DNA of 64,000 nt from Bretschneidera sinensis. Lineage: Eukaryota; Streptophyta; Magnoliopsida; Brassicales; Akaniaceae. How positions within the stretch are numbered: position 1 is the stretch's first letter; every line of letters starts with the position of its first letter. Below, one piece after another: positions 21,101 through 33,387 of the stretch. The position numbers were made by a program, and so were the translations under genes. The notes beneath the pieces were generated by a model, which ran no database searches, was not told the origin of the DNA, and saw only the letters and a program-made list of their open reading frames with translations. The stretch spans positions 73,175,501 to 73,239,500 of the forward strand of contig CM043698.1 in NCBI GenBank assembly GCA_023935145.1, in the 5' to 3' direction.

Positions 21101-23099
21101 GAGTGCGTGTTTAAATATAAAAAAATTATGGGGTAATTTCCTATCAACTTAAACTTTTGGGATAATTAGTAACTCAGTCATTTCTTAATATGAAGAAGAT
21201 TATAAAGAATCGTTAGAACGCACCAAAAGAGAAAGCAATAATATGTGTTTCTTAATATTTTAATTCTACCTATTAACTTCTAAGGTAAGTTTGTGCTTCC
21301 TAATTAATTCTATGTATTAACTTCTATAGAAAGTTTTCTCAACTGAAAAGTAATCGACGCTATTACTATCAAATTTAGTAATACTCAATTCTATTATAGA
21401 AATTTATATAAAAACAATAAAATTCATTTGTTAGGGTTAAAATGCGTTTTTCAATCTGCACCCATATATAAAAGAAATCATCTACTATCATGCAACAAAT
21501 TTCTGTAGTTCACACTTAGTAAGATTAGTAGGAAAATTTTTGCACATGTCATTGACATTAATCTTCTCATATATATGAAAGTTACTCTAAAAAATATTGC
21601 ACATATACTATATTGAAACTCTGCATATTTAAGTACAGATTGGATTATTGGTGTCATCGTAAACTTAGACTATTTTTTATTCAAAATTCAATCTCAAGCA
21701 TGGAACTAATATATAAACTGTGCACTGCATGCCCTCTTCGTGATGCTCCTTGGAGAGAAAAGACCAAGGACATTGAGTTTGCATACTCACCAAATGATGA
21801 GCAGGTGGACATGATTTTCATTTAGGACGAGGTCGCATCAAGAAGAGCATCGAAGGCCAACTGAGAGTGACAAGATAGGAAGCCCGAAACCATAGTCTGG
21901 TAATACTTAATTCTATCCATATATTTCTAGTTATAGAAATCAATACAAACACAATAAATTAATCATCTATTAGGGTTAAGAGAGTCATTCAACTTGCACC
22001 CGCATTTAAAAGAATCACGTACTATCATGCAACAACCTTTTTTTTGTTGTGAAAAAAATGCTACAAACCTCTCTGGCCCTTATAGAATAAAAGTTTACGA
22101 GGAATTCTTAGTTAGACCGAGTCAAAAACATCCATCCGAAGCTTCATTAGAAATTTTAGGAAACTTCACTGGTAACATTATTTTTTGGATCCCACACTTA
22201 TTGCTGATTTTATAATGAAATTCTTTAAAATTACCAATTAAATATCGGACGGGTCTAAAACATTTAATAATTTTTGAAAGTACACTCATCTTAGAAGCAA
22301 ATATTTTGCATAGGTCATTGACACTAATTTGGTAATATATAGACATAAAAGTTACTCGGTAAAAGGATGAGCATAAATGATATTGAAACTCTTTATGTGT
22401 ACGCATATATTGGATTGTTGGGACCATCACAATTTAGATATCTTTTTCAAAATTCAGTGTCAAGCGTGGAGTTAATATCTAAGATTATATGAAAGTAACA
22501 CTAGCAATTAGCACTCATCACGTTGCCTAAATATATTTTACCTTTTCGTTGCGTACTATCAATTCTCGCCTATGAATATGTTTGTGTTTACGACTAGTTT
22601 TTTTTCAATATGGAAAAAATTAACTCTTAGTATACATAGACTATCCTTACCAATAAAAGAAAAAAATAATTTGGAGTTTGGCAAAAATTAAGTGTCCTAT
22701 TCTAGAAATAACTTTATAAGTATCCTGTTATGGTAAAAAAAGATTTTAAATATGCCTACTTTGGTAAAAAAAATCAAGGAATTAGAGGAAGCACATGCAT
22801 GGATGATGTGTTGTTATGCAATACTTGGGGTTGATATGTATAACAGTTTGTATATTGGATCTATTAACTATTAAGCATCATCCTATAATTAGATCAGCTT
22901 TACAAAAATGTCCTTAATTTTCAAGTGCTTTCCTGTAAATGAGTCGAGCCCTAAATATTTAACCTGGATAGGACAAGAGTTAGCAGCTATATATATACCT
23001 TGTTAATGCACCTATTGTTAGATAGAATTAATAGACTCAATACTATAGTTTATTACTACTCCACCTGATACAATTTCATACAGCCTTGTTGTTTCGGTC

Positions 23100-23422
23100 A
23101 TGAATAATGATGAAAATGAAGATGATGATAATGATGACAACAATTTTCTTTCAAGTCGTAATTAAGGTTTGTTATGAAATTTTATTTTTCTCTTCTCTTT
23201 TTTGTATGTTATTTTGCGCATTTGATTTCATGTATGTGTTTTGTCTTAATTAAATAAATTTTTATTTAATTTACTACTATATGGTGGTCATGAGAATAGA
23301 TCAGATCAAGGAATTACCAGAAAAGATCGGAGGGGTATTGTCAGCAGCATTTCTTCAGGACCAGAACTGGACAAAATGCTTCTTGAGGCTGTCCTGCACT
23401 CATCCCCGTCCTATGATACAAG
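23100..23422 (+). pseudogene. Remnant of the unidentified two-exon gene (R3 copy)
   Basis: Same layout as 10270-10590. Exon 1 (23100-23166, 67 bases) has an acidic start and now ends with a TAA just before the GTTTGT donor. Exon 2 (about 23284-23422) reads PELDKMLLEAVLHSSPSYD before GTAAGC. The expected intron end again lacks AG. Family unknown. Confidence 0.4.
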
Positions 23423-23689
23423 GTAAGCTTTATGGTCTTGGTACTCTTTATCAAATCCACTGTCTATCAAACAATCCAAGCAAAAGGTGGTGATCTTAAG
23501 TGACTTTTTACAGTACATCAAAAGTTGAATTAGAGGTTAATTGTCTAGTATCTTGTTCATGTAGAGCCACTTTAACCTTGGAATAATGAAAATTCATAGG
23601 TATTAATAAATTGTCAGTATTTTTGTTCTTTTTCTAATTGTTGAGTATTGGGCATTAGCCTTTCTGCCACTTAACATTCTCAGCACACG

Positions 23690-24160
23690 ATCCATCCTTG
23701 TAGTAAAGACCCATCCAACGTAAATCCCCTGTTGGGGGCCCATTTGGAAAGGATGCCCAGAAGGCTCTACAGAGGTCTCATAGGGAGATGGGCCATAGGG
23801 AGAGGAGGTGAACTCATTGAGAAAGGCCAAAATTCTGGGCTTCACTTCAAATTGGGCTCTCAAAGCAATATCATGCCATTGTCACCCTCATGATTGGCAA
23901 GAAAGAGGGTAAGAGGCTGGGTGTACTCATCAAAGCAAATCCTCAGCAAGTATGGTGTTGCGCTGCTCATGCTGGCAATGCTCGTTGGCTTCCTCAATGA
24001 TGAAGCTGATGAACAGAGACACACCCCTGCATAGTCTGTTTGGAGTTGTCGGAGATTTTGGCATGAGGAGGGAGGATCCGGCTGATTATACAGATTATAT
24101 TTGCGATAGGCATGTATTGATCCTGCTCGCGAACCATACATATACGGCGAAGGGATCATG
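23690..24160 (-). pseudogene. LEC1-type NF-YB pseudogene (R3 copy)
   Basis: The most complete of the three copies. From 24145 leftward the minus strand reads CMVREQDQYMPIANII, ILPPHAKISDNSKQT and CVS; then, after a frameshift, LFISFIIEEANEHCQHEQRN and AEDLL; then, after a second frameshift and loss of the WAMSKLG part, FDEYTQPLTLFLANHE. These segments span the whole NF-YB histone fold except that gap. Upstream, Asn-rich codons (NNNTGN-like) fit a LEC1-LIKE N-terminus but are out of frame. Downstream, PFQMGPQQGIYVG (23700-23760) resembles a LEC1-LIKE tail. The second frameshift and the WAMSKLG loss are shared with R1, so inactivation came before duplication. Confidence 0.82.
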
Positions 24161-26428
24161 TTTCTGTTGTCGTTGGCATTGTTGCCAGTGTTGTTGTTGT
24201 TTGATTAATTAGCCTGCAACAAATTCAATCCAGAGCTTGATTTTGCACGCTTTACCTGATGAGGACAATTATACTTACTAGTAGGAAACCGATAAAATTG
24301 TGTTTAAACTTATCAAATGGTGCAAACAAGTGCACTGTACCTTGTGAACAATGTTTTTTTTTTATAAAAAAGTTTATTTTTTCCTTAACATTTGCGTACA
24401 TATATGTATATATATTTTCTTGATATCTTTAATAAATTTAACAATAAAATAACCGCAACTAATTTAAAATTTATTAATTTATTCTTTTTATTTTTACCAA
24501 TTGTTTCTTTATGGTTGTCAATTAAATATTATTTGTTTTCCCACTGATGCTTTAGGTGATGGTTTGGTAGATGTCTATCATAGTTAACAATGCTGAAGTT
24601 AATTAGAAAGGTTTTTTTTTAAGGGAAAAAGCAATTATTATTGATCAGCATCAAAGATGCGAAATATACAACAGATTCGACCAAACAAAATGATTCAAAA
24701 CCAAAAATGGAACAAATAGGACAAGCTTAAGCAACATCAAAACTGGAAACACTCCAACTAAAGAGGAACAACCATCATCCAAAACTAAGCAGAAAAATCT
24801 AGGAGCTAAAACTAGCCGGGTTGAAGTTTGGAGAATTATCTTTATTATGATTCTATTTTTCATCTTTTTCATGGACAAGTTTTATAGTACTTATTAATGG
24901 CTACAAGCAATTTTAGGTATTGCAAATGTATGAGTACCACGCTACATGCAATTTTAGGTGTCACAATTGCTTTTCACCATTATTTGCGGAAGAGTGGAAT
25001 TCATGGTTATATAGCGGCACGTCACAGCCACGAAGAGCTGTATAACTCCATAAACACGATGCCCTCCTCCATAACTGCTATTCATTGTTTTAATGCTTGC
25101 AACTTATATTTTAAATTTTTGTGAAGTTAAGAAAATTCATGACTGCGATTTATACTTGTGATCCACATTTTAACACCTGCAATATCTGCAACCGTGATAA
25201 ATACTATGCGATCGCAACCGCAATTTAAAACCTTGATTGGTATTTTTTTAGGTCAAAATGACCTATTTATTGGTGAATAAAAGGAAACCGATTTGATGCA
25301 ACAATAAATGGATGATAGACAACAGAGGATCTATTTCAATTTTTTTTTATTTATAAAAAAATGCCTCAATGTTTTTTTCCAAGACAAAAATAGAATTATA
25401 TCTAATACTGAGCTAGCATCCACAGATGCATTACATACACACCAACCGCCCCAAAAACCCAACACCAGCAAACCCAACCAAACAACTAAAAGAAAACTAT
25501 ATAACTATCCTACAATCTCTAACACAAGACATAGACAACCTGCTGGCAACATAACTCTAAGTAGCACCACCACGAATTCCATCAGGTTAGCCCAAAAAAC
25601 TCAAGCCAACCTCAAACCTAAAATAAACAAAAGTGCTTCAAATCCTACTACATTCCTCTCGATCTTTCAGCTCCAACCTCCAATTGATACAGACTTTCAA
25701 TAACCTCATCCTCATTTCCATAAAAAAAACTAAGCCCATATTCTTGCTCAATCCCATGTTTTAACCTCCTCAACCCTTTTTGTTTTAAAGAAAACCCTCT
25801 TGAGGTGGAGGGGGTTTGGTTGGACCCGTTTATTAGCCAAAAAAAATAAAAAAGTATAAACAAATGGCTTTTAACTGCCTCAACCTAGGCAGCCTCTTAC
25901 CAAAGAGAGGAAGAGGCATCACACCTGGATTCATCAACTACTAGTCCCCTTTGCTTATCAACATCTAATGATTGACATTCTCTAGCCGAACGAACGCATC
26001 CCTCTCCGATGACAAGACATCGAATCTAACTTCTAGATTGCTAAACTCAACTGGCCTCTTCTTTGCAATACCGCCATTCCTATTATATTTGCACCATACA
26101 CCTTCCATCAACTCTCCCTTCTTTGAGAACATTCTATTAAGAATAATTGAATTACCAATATATTATCACCTGCACGTGCAAGCCCATTGATTGATTAAAG
26201 GCTTTGCACGTGAAACCCAATGAAAGAAAACCCAAACATCCGAAAGTGCAATGAACTAGGTCAAATATTAAATAAAAAAAGGTATCCTCGCGACTCGAAA
26301 CCAAGACCTGAAGCTCAGATATCATATTAAGAAATAATTGAGATATTTCTTTTGTGCTTAAGTTTTTGGGATAATTGATAACTCAATTATTCTTAATATT
26401 TTAACACATTCCCTATTTATTCTTCCCT

Positions 26429-27500
26429 ATCATCATCTTGTTGTTCTCCTTTGGCAATCGAAGCATCCCCATTGTTGGTATGGCTTCCACCTTTCTCATC
26501 CCTCATCATCTTCCTTCAATCTTTCTTGAAATGACCCTCCTTATTGCAGTAATAGCATCGCTTTCCTCCAAACTTCGGTTTGGAATGCAATCTTCCATGG
26601 TCTTAACCTTTACCCTTTGATTTGTCTCGGTAGTTGCCATAGATGTTACTGCCATTCTGAGTTGCTGGCCTTCCTCTAACGAACAACCCTTCTCCACTTG
26701 ATCCTTCCCTCATCTTGGCTTTGAATTCATGAGCCCTTATAGCATTGATCACAATTTCCTTGGTTAGTGTATCTCATCCATAATCAATAGCATTAATCAA
26801 GCTTTCAAAACAATCAGGAATTAAACAATATAATAGCCAATTGTTCATCCAGGAATGTTATACTACAACTAGTCAAATCTTGAACTAGTTTATTAAACAT
26901 ATCAAGATTATCTTGCAACTCTTTATTAGGATCCATTTTAAAAGAAAAGATACGTTTCAGAAGATAAATTTTATTAGGGAGAGTCTTGGTAAGAAATAAC
27001 TCATGTAGTTTCTTCCAAATGATAGCTGGATCTTCTGAGTCTCTAAACTCCCTTGTCACACTATCTAACATGTGTAGAAAGATGTGGCTATACGCCATCT
27101 TCTTAATCTCATTCCACTGGAGCTCCGCAATACTTGCTGGAAAATCGTCATCTTCTCCAATCACCAAGTCCACCTTTTGTTGCATAAGAACCGCCTTGAT
27201 TTTCCGCTTCTAAAGGGCAAAGTCTCCCTTTCCATCAAACTTCTCAACAATGAAGTTTGAACCTATCTTGCAGAAAAAAATCCCAAGATTTATGCAGCAC
27301 CCACAATTGCTTTCCAACCGTCTTCTCTCCAACTTCTAAACTTCAAGAACCCGATCAAATCTTGATCCCAACACCGTTCTTGAACCTCAAGAACCTGATC
27401 AGATCTTGATCCCAGCACCGTTCTTGAATCACCCAAGAAGGTTCCTTTGATTCTTGGAGCCTTGCTCTGATACCTGCTGTTCTAGCTCTGATACCATAAT
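26429..27500 (-). pseudogene. Truncated Copia internal region: gag part, leader and PBS
   Basis: Matches 31587-32667 of the adjacent Copia element. It carries gag (26814-27185 and more degraded sequence to 26429), the leader and a primer binding site (GCTCTGATACCA at 27485-27496, complement of initiator tRNA-Met), and then shares the LTR at 27501. It has no left LTR and no target duplication, and joins duplicon R3 directly at 26428. Confidence 0.85.
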
Positions 27501-28346
27501 TGGAAAATCACCTCTCAAGAATCCCAGGTTGTGATATTTCCAAACACCCAAATCCAGAATGATTTGTACTAGAACAAGAATCAAACCATAGAGGGAAAAC
27601 ACAAGCAATTGTTATCGAGGTTCAACAATTTGCCTATGTCCCCGTGAGCTCCTCCGAGCTCTCTGCACTAAATCAATAGAGTTCTTACAATTACAGCAAC
27701 ACCCCTTCAAGAATCCTCTTGTTCTTGAAGAATGAAATAAGAGAAAAGAAAGTGATAAGAACTGAGTATTTCCTTGGAATTTTCCCCAAGAAAATTTCAA
27801 TTACAAAGCCCTTGAATCGTACTTCTTGAATAGTCTCTCTCTCACTAGAAACACCTATGAAAATTTGAGAGTCTTTCTCTCTCAACACCAACCACTCTTA
27901 GAATGAGACCTCTTCTTGTGTTTCTTCTCTCTTAACACTTGTGTCTTTGCACTCTTGTGTCACTTGTGTTACCCCTATTGTTAATACTCCTAGATGACCC
28001 TTTATATAGAGCAATAACTTCTCAACCAATCTTTGAGATCAATCTCAACCCTTAGATCTCAAGAACCAAAGAATCATGGCTCTCTAAGAGTTTAAGTGAA
28101 CCTGTGCATTTTAATCAAATCCCACGCAATAGTTGAAGAGTGCTGAAATAGGTGTATCAGGTGTGCCTTGTGCCGCAATGCACAACAGGGGAAGAACCAG
28201 CCACCTACTGGAGACCGCGGCCCCCAAGGCCTAGGCTGCGACGCACACCTGGAGGAGGACTTCCTCCACTTGCTGGAGGCCGCGGTGCACACCATGCTGC
28301 TGAAGCTTTACAATGAACCTTTAATTCTTAGACTAATTCCCTAACA
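27501..28346 (-). repeat. 3' LTR of the Copia element (846 bp)
   Basis: Begins TGGAAAATCACC and ends CCCTAACA on the plus strand. It has about 70 bases around 28085-28160 and further short stretches absent from the other LTR. Followed by ATCTCTACCTTTGTC, whose complement is the purine-rich primer tract. Confidence 0.88.
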
Positions 28347-28544
28347 ATCTCTACCTTTGTCTAAGCAATTAAACCCGAACCCATTGTGTAGAGAACTCAG
28401 GATCCAAACTCAACATGAGTCTCCAAATCATCCGACTCAAATCCTAAGAAGTCTAAGGCAATGATTAAACTTACTTAGAGGTAGAACTTTAGTGCCTAAA
28501 TCTGCAGGATTTTCTTCCGTGGCCACTTTGTCCACATGAATGCA

Positions 28545-28784
28545 TCATTCCGTAACATTTCCCCGAATGAAATGATACCGAACATCCATATACTTTGTCC
28601 TCTCATGGAACACCGGATTCTTACACAAGTTCAACGTACTTTGGCTGTTCGAATACGCCACCACCTGCTCTTTTAGGACCTTCAACTCTTCCAACAACCC
28701 TTTACACCATAAAGCCTCCTTAATCGCTTCCGTGGCTGCTATATACTCTGCCTCGGTTGTTGAGAGTGCTACCATCGGCTGCAA
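28545..28784 (-). pseudogene. Copia RNase H domain
   Basis: 80 residues with the Copia RNase H signature [19 protein letters not shown], then the [12 protein letters not shown] stretch where functional copies have DNQSA, and [16 protein letters not shown]. It would degrade the RNA strand of the RNA-DNA hybrid. It is cut off from RT by a frameshift near 28800. Confidence 0.88.
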
Positions 28785-28847
28785 CTGAGCCTTCCAACTT
28801 ATACAACATCCGTTTAAGTTGAAGAAATATGAGGTAATCGATATTCT

Positions 28848-30041
28848 CTACTTCATAGTCCGAATCAGCATAACCTTCAAACCAGATGGACTTACCCCTC
28901 TTCTCGTAAACAAGCCCCAATTTGAGCTTCCCTTCAAATACCTCAGCAACCACTTCATCCCAAGCCAATGCTCATTTTCGGGTTTACTCATAAACCTGCT
29001 GAGAACACTAATTGCATGAGCAATGTCGGGTCTAGTGCTTACCATCATGACCATGACTGATCCAACCGCACTAGAGTAAGGGGCCTTTTCCATTTCCTTC
29101 TTCTCCTCATCCGATCTTGGACATTGATCGCTGGAGAACTTGAAATGACCAGCAAAGGGAATCTTTACTGGTTTGCTATCTTCCATAGGAAACTTAGATA
29201 TCATTTTTTCTATGTAGTAAGACTGAGAAACCTTCAACCTATTTCTCTCCCTTTCCCGGATTATACTCATCCCAAGGATCTTTTGTGCAAGTCCAAGATC
29301 CTTCATCTCAAACTTCGAACTGAGTTGAGATTTCAACTTTTCTATCCTCTCCCTGCTGTTACCAACCAACAGCATATCATCAACATAGATGAGGATAATC
29401 ACCATTTCCTCCACCTTGTGACCTTTGTAGTACAAGCACGAATCATAGCAGCTCCTAATGAAACCCAAGCTAGTTACAAAGGAATCGAACCTCTTATTCC
29501 ATTGCCGAGGTGATTGTTTCAAGCCATAGAGAGATTTCTTCAATTGGCACACCAAATCTCCCTGCCTTCCTTCCTCATAGCCTTCGGGTTGCCTCATGTA
29601 GATGGTCTCATCAAGATCTCCATGTAAGAATGTTGTCTTCACATCTATTTGCTCGATCTTCCAATTAAATTAGACCACCATAGCTAACACTATCCTTATC
29701 ATCTTGTATTTCAAAACCGATGAGAATATTTCAGTGAAATCTATGCTTTCTCTTTGTGTGAACCCCTTCGCCACCAGCCTAGCCTTATACCGAACTTTAT
29801 CCCTTAAAGTGTTCCCTTTTTTGATCTTTTAAATCCATTTACAATCCACAACTCTTTGTTTTTTTGGTTTCGACACCAATTCCCAAGAGTTGTTCTTCTT
29901 CAAAGAATCCATTTCCTCCTCCATAGCTACCTTCCATCTTGACGAATCCTTACATCCCATGGCATCAATATAAGTTTCTGGTTCACTCCCTCCTTCTGAA
30001 TAAGGAGCTGCTACATTAGCATCCGCAAAACCATATCTCAA
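28848..30041 (-). pseudogene. Copia reverse transcriptase
   Basis: Two blocks. 29829-30041 holds the RT entry region, with a stretch reading MEEEMDSLKKNNSWELV and ending KQRVVDCKWI. 28848-29642 holds the main domain: KTTFLHGDLDETIYM, SLYGLKQSPRQW, and the catalytic IYVDDMLLVG. The part between (29643-29828) is in broken frames. The Copia RT form with FLHG (usual FLNG or FLHG) and YVDD is clear. Length and order match the family; activity is excluded by the breaks. Confidence 0.9.
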
Positions 30042-30202
30042 AGGTGGTCTGACAGCCTTCTTTCTCGGTCCCTTGTAAGCTGAGAATCATTCTTGTTTGC
30101 TGCATCATCCCCTTCTAGTTCAGCCTCCACTTGAGTATCTTGTGCTTGGCCTTCATCAATGGGCTCTACCTTATCTGAACCCTCTTGCTTTCCTTGCTCT
30201 AC

Positions 30203-31310
30203 CTAAACTGAATTTTCTTTGATGCTATGCTCCACAAATACCGAGCTGGTTTGCCCACTATCCTCTGCAGGGTTAGTTTTCTCCAAATAGGGAAATAAAA
30301 GCTCATTAAAAATGACATCCCTACTTATTATAAGTTTAGTTCCTTTTTGCTCTAAGGACCACAACCTATACCCTTTAACCCCTTCACCATACCCTAGAAA
30401 CACACACTTTCTAGACCTTGGGCTAAGTTTATCATCATTTTGATGTGCAAGCGCAACACATCCAAAAGTCCTAAGGTTGTTTACCTCAAGGAGTTTACCA
30501 CTCCACATCTCCTCGGGAGTCTTGAGATCCAAATCTCTAGAGGGTGATCTATTAACCGAATACGCAGTAGTAGACACAACTTCCCCCCAAAAACATTTGG
30601 GTAACCCAGAACCAATAATCATGCACCTAACCTTTTTTCATAAGGGTCCTATTCATTCCCTCAGCAACTCCATTTTACTAAGGGGTTTTCACAACCGTTC
30701 TATGTCTTAGAATCCCATTTAACTCATAGAATTTATCAAAATCCTTATTAAAAAATTCTAAGCCATTATTGATTCTTAAAACCTTAACTACCTTACCCGT
30801 TTGAGTTTCCAACAACTTTTTCCACACCACAAACTTATTCAAAGCATATGATTTATTTTTAAGCAAATAAACCCAAAACTTTCTAGAATAATCATCAATT
30901 AAAGAAAGAAAGTAAAGATTACCTCCTTGTGTTGGTGTTCTTGCTGGTCCCCAAAGATCGGCATGAATGTAGTTAAGAATACCCTTTGATTTGTGCACTC
31001 CGGTGTTGAAACTAACCCGATGTTGCTTCCTAAGAACGCAACTCTCGCAAAAATCAAGTTTCTCTACCTTGTCACCATCAAGTAAACCGTTATTGCTAAG
31101 AAGTTGCAAGCCCTTTTCACTCATGTGTCCCAAGAGATTGTGCCAAATAACTGCCTTATCCATCTTAGCCATCAAGCTTGCTGCTTGATCCTTGATGTCC
31201 ATGTCTCTAATCATCTCATAGAGACCATCCTTTATTGCTGCTTTGATCACTATCAACGATCCCTTGTTTACCTTGATCTTTCCTCCCTCTGTTTTGTATG
31301 TGTACCCCAT
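30203..31310 (-). pseudogene. Copia integrase with GAG-pre-integrase domain
   Basis: 30678-31310 holds the pre-integrase zinc domain (WHNLLGHMSEKGLQLL, then CESCVLRKQHR) and the catalytic core start (HADLWGPA, LIDDYSRKFWVY). The next expected acidic residue lies in a changed context, RINNGLEFFNKDF, where functional copies have RTDNGGEF. 30203-30622 carries the rest, with NRSPSRDLDLKTPEE and RKCVFLGYGEGVKGYRLW. A stop and a frameshift separate the parts near 30650. Integrase would insert the element cDNA; the loss of the DNG aspartate is an additional sign of decay. Confidence 0.88.
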
Positions 31311-31450
31311 GGAATCTAACTACCCTAATGAGATCAAATTTCTTCTAAAATATGAAAGATATCTCACATTCTGCAGCAGCCTTGTAACTCCATCAAACAT
31401 CGTCAATTAGATGTCTCATATTCCCCTCACTTGGAAAGAAGTATTATTCC

Positions 31451-32353
31451 TTAAGAAAACATTTCCATCGTTGTTTTCTTGAAATTCTTGAACCAATCTC
31501 GATGAGGACATATGTTATAAGTGCACCCGGAATCCAAGATCCATTTCTCACTACCTTGCGTCATGCTCACATTTGAGCACACAACAAGAACATCAGCATC
31601 TTGTTGTTCTCCCTTGGCAATCGAAGCCTCTCCATTGTTGGTATGGCTTCTTCCTTTCTCATCCCTCATCATCTTCCTACAATCTTTCTTGAAATGACCT
31701 TCCTTATTGTAGTAATAGCATAACTTTCCTCCAACCTTCAGTTTGGAATGCAATCTTCCATGGCCTTGACCTCTACCCTTTGATTTATCTCGGTAGTTGC
31801 CATAAACGTTACTGCCATTCCTAGTTGCTGGCCTTCCTCTAATGAATAACCTTTCTCCACTTAATCCTTCCCTCATATTGGCTTTGAAATCATGAGCCCT
31901 TATAGCATTGATCACAATTTCCTTAGTTAGTGTATCTCTTCCATATTCAATAGCATTAATCAAGCTTTCAAAACAATCAGGAAGAGAATTCAACAATATA
32001 ACAGCCAATTGTTCATCCGGGAATGTTATACTATAACTAGTCAAATCTTGAACTAGTTTACTAAACATATCAAGACTATCTTGCAACTCTTTATTAGGAT
32101 CCATTTCGAAAGCAAAGATACTTTTCAGAAGATAAATTTTATTAGGGAGAGTCTTGGTAAGAAATAACTCATCTAGTTTCTTCCAGATGATAGCTGGATC
32201 TTCCATGTCTCCACACTCCCTCGTCACACTATCCGACATGTGCAGAAAGATGGTGCTATACGCCATCTTCTTCATCTCATTCTGCTGGAGCTCCGTGATA
32301 CTTGCTGGAAAATCGTCATCTTCTCCAATCGCCAAGTCCACCTTTTGTTGCAT
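31451..32353 (-). CDS. Copia gag and start of protease
   Basis: A 300-residue open frame. The gag core (UBN2-like) covers residues 1-150 with a leucine-rich helix region. The nucleocapsid zinc knuckle is intact at about residue 212 (CYYYNKEGHFKKDC, a CCHC form). The aspartic protease active site starts near residue 275 with WILDSGCTYNIC, where DSG is the catalytic triad. The frame is cut after KTTMEMF, so the protease is incomplete. The start at 32353 reads MQQKVDLAIGEDDD; functional relatives usually have about 50 more N-terminal residues, and the minus strand just right of 32353 looks like that part after a stop. This is the best-preserved frame of the element. Confidence 0.82.
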   Translation of the reverse strand: MQQKVDLAIGEDDDFPASITELQQNEMKKMAYSTIFLHMSDSVTRECGDMEDPAIIWKKLDELFLTKTLPNKIYLLKSIFAFEMDPNKELQDSLDMFSKLVQDLTSYSITFPDEQLAVILLNSLPDCFESLINAIEYGRDTLTKEIVINAIRAHDFKANMREGLSGERLFIRGRPATRNGSNVYGNYRDKSKGRGQGHGRLHSKLKVGGKLCYYYNKEGHFKKDCRKMMRDEKGRSHTNNGEASIAKGEQQDADVLVVCSNVSMTQGSEKWILDSGCTYNICPHRDWFKNFKKTTMEMFS

Positions 32354-32650
32354 AAGAACCGCCTCGATTTTCTGCTTCTAAAGGCCAAAGTCTCCATTAT
32401 CATCAAACTTCTCAACAATGAAGTTTGAACCCATCTTGCAGAAAAAATCCCAAGATTTATACAACACCCATAATTGCTTTCCAACCGTCTTCTCTCCAAC
32501 TTCTAAACTTCAAGAACCCGATCAGATCTTGATCCCAGCACCGTTCTTGAACCTCAAGAACCCGATCAGATCTTGATCCCAACACCATTCTTGAATCACC
32601 CAAGAAGTTTCCTTTGATTCTTGGAGCCTTGTTCCGATACCCGCTGTTCT

Positions 32651-32663
32651 AGCTCTGATACCA
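32651..32663 (-). other. Primer binding site of the Copia element
   Basis: The minus strand reads TGGTATCAGAGCT, complementary to the 3' end of initiator tRNA-Met, four bases from the 5' LTR. Confidence 0.85.
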
Positions 32664-32667
32664 CTAT

Positions 32668-33387
32668 TGCAAAATCACCTCTCAAGAATCCCAGGTTGTG
32701 ATTTTTCCAAACACCCAAATCCAGAATGATTTACACTAGAACAAGAATCAAACCATAAAGAGAAAACATAAGCAATTGTTATCGAGGTTCAAAAATTTGC
32801 CTACGTCCCCGTGAGCTCTTCCGAGCTCTCTGCACCAAATCAATGGAGTTCTTACAATTACAGCAACACTCGTTCAAGAACCCCTTGTTCTTGAAGAATG
32901 AAAGAAGATAAAAGAAAGTGATAAGAACTTAGTGTTTCCCTGGAATTTTCCTTAAGAAAATTCTAAATACAAAGCCCTTGAATCCCACTTCTTGAATACT
33001 CTCTCTCACTAGAAACACTTATGAAGATTTGTGAGTCTTTCTCTCTCAACACCAGCCACTCTTGGAATGGGACCTCTTCTTGTGTTTCTTCTCTCTTAAC
33101 GCTTGTGTCTTTGCACTCTTGTGTCACTTGTGTTACCCCTGTTGTTAATGCTCCTAGAGCAATAACTTCTCAACCAATCTTTGAGATCAATCTCAACCCT
33201 TAGATCTCAAGAACCAAACAATCATGGCTCTCTAAGGTTTATCAAGTGTGCCTTGCGCCGCAGCGCACAACAGGGGAAGAACCAGCCACTTGCTAGAGGC
33301 CGCAGCGCCCAAGGCCTGGGCCGCGGCGCACACCATGCTGCTGAAGCTTCACATTGAACCTTTAATTCGTAGACAAATTCCCTAACA
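32668..33387 (-). repeat. 5' LTR of the Copia element (720 bp)
   Basis: Begins TGCAAAATCACC and ends CCCTAACA on the plus strand. It is shorter than 27501-28346 because of deletions around 33130-33240. Confidence 0.88.

Larger units (their letters stand above)
13870..21603. repeat. Duplicon unit R2 (diverged) with element X inserted
   Basis: A more diverged relative of R1 and R3. Sequence on both sides of element X (13900-14309 and 17915-18110) aligns with 330-1130. 18180-18480 aligns with 9961-10260, 18790-18900 with 11440-11520, and 19100-19320 with 12010-12600 minus the MITE. It lacks the NF-YB pseudogene. Short frames at 18609-18969, 19938-20126 and 20373-20561 have no family resemblance. 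19320-20730 shows nothing I can name. Confidence 0.75.
21604..26428. repeat. Duplicon unit R3
   Basis: Near-identical partner of R1 without the Tat element. It includes the empty Tat site CCTGT at 22724-22728. It ends abruptly at 26428 inside sequence matching 13660, where partial Copia sequence begins. Apart from the gene remnant and the NF-YB pseudogene no coding sequence is supported. Confidence 0.88.
27501..33387 (-). mobile_element. Ty1/Copia LTR retrotransposon with shared LTR array
   Basis: A near full-length Copia element on the minus strand: 5' LTR 32668-33387, PBS 32651-32663, gag-protease-integrase-RT-RNase H, polypurine tract near 28350, 3' LTR 27501-28346. Domain order with integrase before RT is diagnostic of Copia. 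The style of gag and integrase suggests the Tork branch, but I hold this loosely. Downstream of the 3' LTR a second, partial internal region begins (26429-27500), giving LTR-internal-LTR-internal, a form usually explained by recombination between LTRs. At the right end, duplicon element X resumes at 33388. About 680 bases of duplicon are missing across the junctions. Confidence 0.92.

Noticed and set aside
29124..29513. Plus-strand frame of 129 codons
   Set aside because: It is the complement of the Copia reverse transcriptase.
32154..32428. Plus-strand frames opposite Copia gag
   Set aside because: They are antisense shadows of gag and are duplicated at 26986-27213 for the same reason.
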